Below, piece after piece: positions 57,702-64,000 of a stretch of DNA of 64,000 nt; positions within the stretch are counted from its first letter, which is position 1, and every line of letters starts with the position of its first letter. The notes beneath the pieces are model-generated. The model ran no database searches and was not told the DNA's origin. It saw nothing but the letters and a program-made list of their open reading frames with translations. A program made the position numbers and the translations under genes. The DNA comes from Zoroaster sp. YZ-2022 (taxonomy: Eukaryota; Echinodermata; Asteroidea; Forcipulatida; Zoroasteridae): assembly GCA_029582265.1 (NCBI GenBank), contig CM055828.1, positions 4,447,402 to 4,511,401 of the forward strand, written 5' to 3'.

Positions 57702-59486
57702 CAGGATTTTCTCCAAAATAGCATTAGGTTTGGGTGTTGAGCTACAGTCACATGACAACACCGAGGGTAAACTCTTCAGAACTTTTTTGGCAGAACCCAG
57801 CTCTGCTTCATCAATTTAAAAAAAAAATTAATGTTATGCCGAACGATACCTTTTTAAGAGATGATGTTATGTGTTCTGGTTGGATTTATTCTTTAAAAAA
57901 TCTAAATTGAAAACACGTTTTCAAGGATTTCTGAAGTGGTTTTAAAGTCAGTCCGATTTAAATCTTTAAATTATAAACATATTCTTCTTTTCAACAACCC
58001 TTCTTTTGAACTGTCTTTACTGGAAAATATTTGCGACTGATAGGGCCCCCCTCTATACCTTCAAAACAGTATAAGGTAAATACGTTTTATGAATGGAAGA
58101 AATAATATTAGCTTCTATTCTGATAACATGACAAAATATCTCAAATCCATATAATTTTGTTTTTTAATTTGATATTACATGTTCATTACAGTAGAACAAT
58201 GTATACAAAATGCATTACAGAGGTGGAACTGCTTTCCTTCATCCATTATACAAACAAACACACCCTTTGCATGTCATGACATCCATGAAACAATAGAGGG
58301 CGCTTCAAATGGGTGAAAATATGAAATGCATATCCATAGAATGATGCAAATAACAGTGAAACATGGAATGGGTTCTAAAATCAACTACAAAGTTGCATTT
58401 CAAATATGGAAATTGTTTTGATAATCCGACAGAAGTCGTTCAACTTGCCCTTCACAGCTTTCTTGGCCTATATAAAGTAAGGTTAAAGTAATAAGATATT
58501 CATCCCAGGAAATGATGTCAAACGTTTTATAGAATAATAGTATTATTTTGGATGAGCAGACCTATTGTTCTTTATTGTTATAAAAGCGAACTGGTCACGA
58601 TGTTTTCTTCCTCTCCCTCCGTTCGAATTCTCTGAATTGTAATTTGATTAATCGACATCTCCAAAAACATTAATCTAATATCTCTTGATGACGTCGCATT
58701 ATCCCTCTGTTGGCTATTAATTTATTCCCCACTCTCGGGCAATGTACGGAGATTTAATCATCTTGGAATGCCGTTGCGTCCGTTTCCAAATGTTTTTAAG
58801 TCAATAAGTTTGAAACATGAATACTAATAAAGTCTGTACACTAATATGAAGGCTTTCAGTAGAAGAAAACAAACTGTATCTCTCATGGGTATTCTCTAGA
58901 ATTATTCGATTCCTTATCACTCTTACTTAGACGTAGGAGTTTAGGAATATATTTTGGAGATATTAAATAGATTGTGTTACTTGCTTGAAGTTGTTGTCGT
59001 TGTTAGGGGGGTTGAAGGGCTCACCTTGTTGACCTTCTGAAATCCCCATTGAGTTCTAGGCACTTAATACAAGCATAATGCATCTGCAATCGGCCATAAT
59101 CATCCCCCACATGAATCGAAAGCACACCCCCGAATTGTCACCGAATTGTTTTTTATAATAGTCAAATTGCATACTAATTAACTGAGCTAACATTATGAAG
59201 ACTTGCCTACAGACATATCTTAAAGTTCGAAGGCACTTAGTACCCGTATTTAAAGGGATACTACAGATAACATTTTGCCTTCAGTTGTTTTTTGTTTTTG
59301 TCCAAATAAACTTGTAAAATGGACTTTTACGATCCGTTATCTGTACTGTTTGTCCATATGCATACTGCGTCATTTTAAACAACTCGTACTCAAATCTTTT
59401 TAACAATCTTAAACTCATCAAATATTGTATGTTAAACCTTATTGACAAACATCAGTGGGGCCATTTCTTTTGTTCCGTCACTTTAA

Positions 59487-59579
59487 AATGATATGATCCT
59501 TGCTAAGCCAATAACAATGAACAAACAGGGAATGGTATGATCCTTGCTAAGCCAATAACAATGAACAAACAGGGAATGA
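59487..59579 (+). repeat. 44-bp tandem duplication
   Basis: Two copies of a unit containing tatgatccttgctaagccaa and acaatgaacaaacaggg. Confidence 0.9.
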
Positions 59580-62394
59580 AATTTGAAAGATTATTTTATT
59601 GTACGCCTTTGTTAATATTTATGCATTACGTCATCACCGAGAGCGAAAACGAGGCTACCGACGATACACATACCTTTGAAATGCAAGATTATGACATGTT
59701 TTAGCAAATATCCATATACTTATGGACAGTCTAAGTAAAGTGAAGATTCAGTTTTTGTTTAAATTTGTAACAATTTTAATACTTTTCTTTGACACATGAG
59801 GGCGCTGTTATGTGAGAACACAACAGTAAATTCGTATCACAGCAGCACGGAGAGTGCTCAAAATCAAACCTTGCTCACGGAAACAGTGGTTACCCCTAAA
59901 GGTTGACTGAACTACCCAATTGACAAGACAACCCACAGCAATAAAGGAGCTGACTTTTGCAAAGTAGAGGAATTCAGTCAACTTTCATGTACAAATCAAC
60001 AGTGATGTTGCATCTGGTCCCCCTTTGACATCACCCATTTGCTCATGAATATGCAAATTGCATTAGCATACAAACCAAAAGTGTCATCAAAGTATCCATA
60101 AACCCATACATTGAAAAAAATGGTATACAGAGTGATTGATGCATAATATTTTCAAGTAAACAATTAATGCTTTTTCATGGGTTGTTTAACATGACCCCCA
60201 AAAGACGGTCCTTAAATAATGATGTCATATAAAAATAAGTCTGTCCCTCTCTCCAAGCAAGTCGATGTTTTGAAGAAATGGATACCCATATTTATATCTC
60301 AGAGTCTGATGTGCTATTTTGATTACTTAATTTCTGTTGTTGTACCTTAAATTCACCAAACATCATAATTATTGCAAACAGGAAATTAAACTGATCACTA
60401 GCATATCCGGGCAGGTGTTAACGGAATTCAAAACAAAGTGAATACAATTTACAAAAATATTGTTATTTATTATAATTAAATACAAACATGTTTAACTCTC
60501 ACAAAAAGCATTTGCAGTTAAAGGCGGTGTACAAATGATTTTGTTTAAATGATCAATTTTACATGAAATTTACTGGGTGTAAAGTTATCATATTTCTGTT
60601 TGGGGTGCTGTCGTTTTTTGTTTTTTGTGTGTTTTTTGTGTGTTTTTTTTTTTGACAAACGGCAAATATCATTCCCTAATTATGCGCGTCTGAAGCTTGG
60701 TGCACTGAATGCATTACTACCATTTCACAACGTAATGATTTGAAACTTTCATTGTTAAATATAAATCTTTATTCATATATAGGGTGAGGCACACAGCAGA
60801 ATGGAATTTTACAAATAGTGTAGATTTTCCCATTTATGTACGAACGCAATGTTCACTGTGCTATGCCGAGCGAACAATTTCTAATACAATGTCACGTTTG
60901 CGCGTCATGCAATCTTTTATTTGACCTTGGCATTTATCTATTAATGTACAAGATGGTTGATTTATTTTACCCACAATTCAATAAGGGCTTCATTTTCAAT
61001 CAAATCTAAACAGAAAACAAATGAGGATGGGCTTTTTTTCCATCAAGCAATATATTATATTACTAATAATGGTTGGAAGTAAGATTGGTTTCTCGTTGTG
61101 AGGAAGTCAATTTACGTATAATTTGAGAATCAAGATTCGCTGAAGAAGACGGAATAGAAGATAAGGAAAGAAACTATAAAATAGGAGAAGGATGAGGGTG
61201 TGGTAGAAGAAGATGGTGACTTATGTTATTTGGAGTGGTAAATGCCACGTGAATTCCATCCCATTGTACTAATTTGTGTTGATAATGCGCCCTGAGCTAA
61301 CAACATAACATGTTTGCCATCACAAATTACATTCACTCAAAATTAAAAGTAACAACATCAAGTCTTTATACGCCAGCCGGAAATAAATTTTCCTTTTAAT
61401 TCTAATAAATATCTCGCTATTATAACCCAAAGAACAAACATGAAAAATAAATACTATTTTGTTAATGTTTACATATTAATCAGAGTAATAAGTATACATC
61501 TTTGTTTAGACAAATGTGTTTGATAAAGAAATAACATAACTTATTCCCTGAATACTCAGGATTTAAACTAATATACAGTTATTATACAGAGGAATTTGTG
61601 CATATTATTGAGTAAACTACGCAAAGCAGTAAAACCTCGGTGAGCAATAACACATATCTTCTATATACTATTTTATGTACATTTCGATGTGATGGGTTCT
61701 GGGATAGTTTCAAATTGCTACTATGTGATTTTATCATTATGTACCTCATACCAAACGATTCAAGTTGTGCCGTGTGGCTTGATGTAATTGTCGCGCCCCA
61801 ACTATACTCGGGCCAACTTTAGTTGGGCCAAAACCATAGTTGGGATGTCCTACAGCATATACACTTCAATCAAGGTGCAGCCATCTTGCTTTTCTTCCAT
61901 TCAAAGCAGTGTAACCAGAGCGAGGACGGAAGTGAAATAGGCTGGTCTCTGTTTATGTTATGAGAATTAGTACTATCAATGTAAATGGGTATATAGGGAA
62001 TATGACAAAGATGGCCGCAGTGTGTGATAAAGTTCTTGTATTTTATATGGAAGGGGCGTGGAGGGAGATGGGGCGTGAAAGGAGAAGTGCGGGGAGGGGA
62101 TGGGTTGAGAGGGGTGGGATGAAGGGGTTAATTCCTCACAAGGAGATTTCCTTTCATCCCCCTCCCCTAGTTTACAACCCTTGATAATTTAGCTTACAGT
62201 CAATAAATGGGAACATTTTTGGTTATCTGAGTAAGTGGTTTACATTACTTACTGTTTTAGGAAGAGTAATTCCTTCACCATTGGTTTAAAAAAATCAAAC
62301 ATAAAATGAAGGAGATAGTATCTAGTTGGTTGTAAGGTGGTAATGTACCAAACATCCTGAAAGGTTATTTTGACTTGTCTTTTTATTCGAGAAA

Positions 62395-62540
62395 ACGTGA
62401 ATACAAATACAGATCTAAACAGATCAGAACATACTGATCGAAACGTCGAGTTGTAACCAACCAGTTCTTTTCAGAACTGCTCATAACTACTCGAAGAGAA
62501 TGTCTACATGGTGTCGCCACAAACTGTCCTTACTTTTCAT
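62395..62540. mobile_element. MITE fragment, ggtgacaccatg family
   Basis: ctgatcgaaacgtcgagttg, cagttcttttcagaactg and acatggtgtcgccacaaact place it with 42530-42665 and 51288-51476. Confidence 0.65.
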
Positions 62541-63479
62541 TTTCACTATGTTCTCGTTTACGACATAATTGAGTAAGCTGAACCTTTCACAGATTGGTAT
62601 GTTTTTCAAAATACTGTGTTTCAATGATGAGTTTTAAAATCTGAATGCATTTTCACAGACATTACAACATAATTATAAAGTGGCATACAAAGCAACAATT
62701 CACTAAATAGCTTAATTAGAGGAAATTACAATTGTAGTAAGACTAAAACAAAACAAAGTGAATAAAGCAGACATGACCCGGTCAGTAATTACTGTAACCA
62801 TACTACAAAGAGAACGAACCAATGCTGACGCCGAGACACAGGGAAAAAACGATGGTCTAGTTCTTCCTGGTACTCGGCCATGATCTTAAAATAATACAAT
62901 ACTGTGCTTTAGTGTGTCATCATCTTTTTGTCCTGTATTATGTACAAACACAAGATACGCAGACACAATATTATACATGTTCAGAATTTAAAAAAAATAA
63001 TAATAACCAAAATAAGCCAAAACAAACAAAACCCAGACTATTACACTGTTATTACACTGAAAGATTAAAGGTCTGCTGAAATACAAACTCCCAGCATAAA
63101 GTTTCATATCTTTATAATGTGGGAAGGCATGCCATCAGTATTACAAATCAAAACACATTGTGCCTTCAAATTAAATTTGCCAGATGTTCAGATCAAAAAA
63201 GTGGATCTGGTTAGAACAGTCTATAGAAACTCAGATAAACAGACGCTTCATATGACGTCAGCTGCAGAATTATCAGTGAATAGGGCATATGCTGTCGATG
63301 ACGTGTACAACAATCGCTGTTTTTTCAGGGGATTAAACAGCGAGAAAAAGTAACAATTTTCTTCAGTTAAATATATTTCGGAGAAACAAAAACTCAAAAG
63401 AAGCTTTCTTCAATATGCAATCTATCAATCTACAAATATTTCAGCAAACGTTTAAGTTCATCCATACTTCTGGAAATCA

Positions 63480-63485
<6 letters not shown>

Positions 63486-63568
<83 letters not shown>

Positions 63569-63780
63569 AATGAAGACTTGCTGGAACGGTAGTTGTAACT
63601 CCGAGTTTCACGCTTATGCGATCATCAGACAACTGAGTGCTATTCTGCGGTTGCATAAGCGTATGCGGTCGCATAAGCGTGAAACTCGGAGTTACAACTA
63701 CCTGTTCCAACAAGTCTTCATTCCTATACTACGCTCTGCATAGCATCGAGCACTCTGCATGAAGATAGCTCCCTCACCCA

Positions 63781-63859
<79 letters not shown>

Positions 63860-64000
63860 CTGATGATCGCATAAGCGTGAAACTCGGAGTTACAACTACC
63901 GTTCCAGCAAGTCTTCATTCCTATACTACGCTCTGCATAGCATCGAGCACTCTGCATGAAGATAGCTCCCTCACCCAGTGTATATATATATATATATATA
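63486..64000. repeat. (TA)n blocks flanking inverted and direct repeats
   Basis: (TA)n at 63486-63566, 63782-63857 and 63980-64000. Between the first two, 63567-63725 is an inverted repeat whose arms contain gaatgaagacttgctggaac / gttccaacaagtcttcattc. The segment after the second (TA)n repeats the right arm and its flank (actctgcatgaagatagctc) directly, ending again in (TA)n. Confidence 0.9.

Larger units (their letters stand above)
55271..64000. other. Intergenic region downstream of gene B
   Basis: About 8.7 kb of AT-rich sequence. Supported content: the second GTTCT-flanked TIR element, a 404-bp tandem duplication, a 44-bp duplication, a MITE fragment near 62.4 kb and (TA)n blocks at the end. 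Apart from the tentative exon at 57504-57701, I see no coding signal; 58-62 kb appears unremarkable. Confidence 0.6.

Noticed and set aside
61960..62184. 74-codon open frame rich in Gly/Arg
   Set aside because: Arises from a purine-rich stretch; no other evidence.
63117..63353. 78-codon open frame near the window end
   Set aside because: Mixed composition but no recognisable family, promoter or partner exon; kept out for lack of support.

Overview
The window is animal genomic DNA: AT-rich, intron-dense with GT-AG introns, and crowded with microsatellites, foldback MITEs and tRNA-derived SINEs. It carries two tandem, same-strand copies of a very large HELZ2-type gene (helicase with zinc finger 2). 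The protein type and the repeat families point to a marine invertebrate deuterostome, most likely an echinoderm. That placement is an inference; no species-diagnostic gene is present.

Gene A (24 exons, 157-21056) is 5'-truncated by the window edge. Gene B (34 exons, 28029-55270) is complete, with an ATG in strong Kozak context and an in-frame stop just upstream. Every splice site was placed by eye. All 58 exons join in frame, and gene B reads as 3,134 codons plus stop. Protein order is: TPR-like N-terminus, CCCH finger, dsRNA-type C2H2 finger, second CCCH finger, HELZ/UPF1-like SF1 helicase 1, RNB (RNase II/R) exoribonuclease with all four catalytic aspartates, and SF1 helicase 2. Exons a1-a24 match b11-b34 one for one, with identical phases and length differences that are all multiples of three. 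The copies therefore arose by DNA-level tandem duplication with a period of about 34.5 kb, not by retroposition. Patches of near-complete nucleotide identity inside otherwise diverged exons suggest later gene conversion.

Layout: 1-156 intron of gene A; 157-21056 gene A, with introns holding two SINE relics, several MITEs, a tandem-repeat element and a hAT insertion exactly at a splice donor; 21057-28028 intergenic, repeats only; 28029-55270 gene B, with large minisatellites in its 5' introns; 55271-64000 intergenic, repeat-rich, with one unassigned candidate terminal exon near 57.5 kb.

Functionally both genes should encode multidomain RNA-remodelling and RNA-degrading proteins: two 5'-3' type SF1 motors flank a 3'-5' exonuclease, with RNA-binding fingers at the front. 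In vertebrates HELZ2 is interferon-inducible and acts in RNA decay and as a nuclear-receptor coactivator. A duplicated, converting pair in an invertebrate is a reasonable candidate for an RNA-based innate defence locus, but that role is inferred only.
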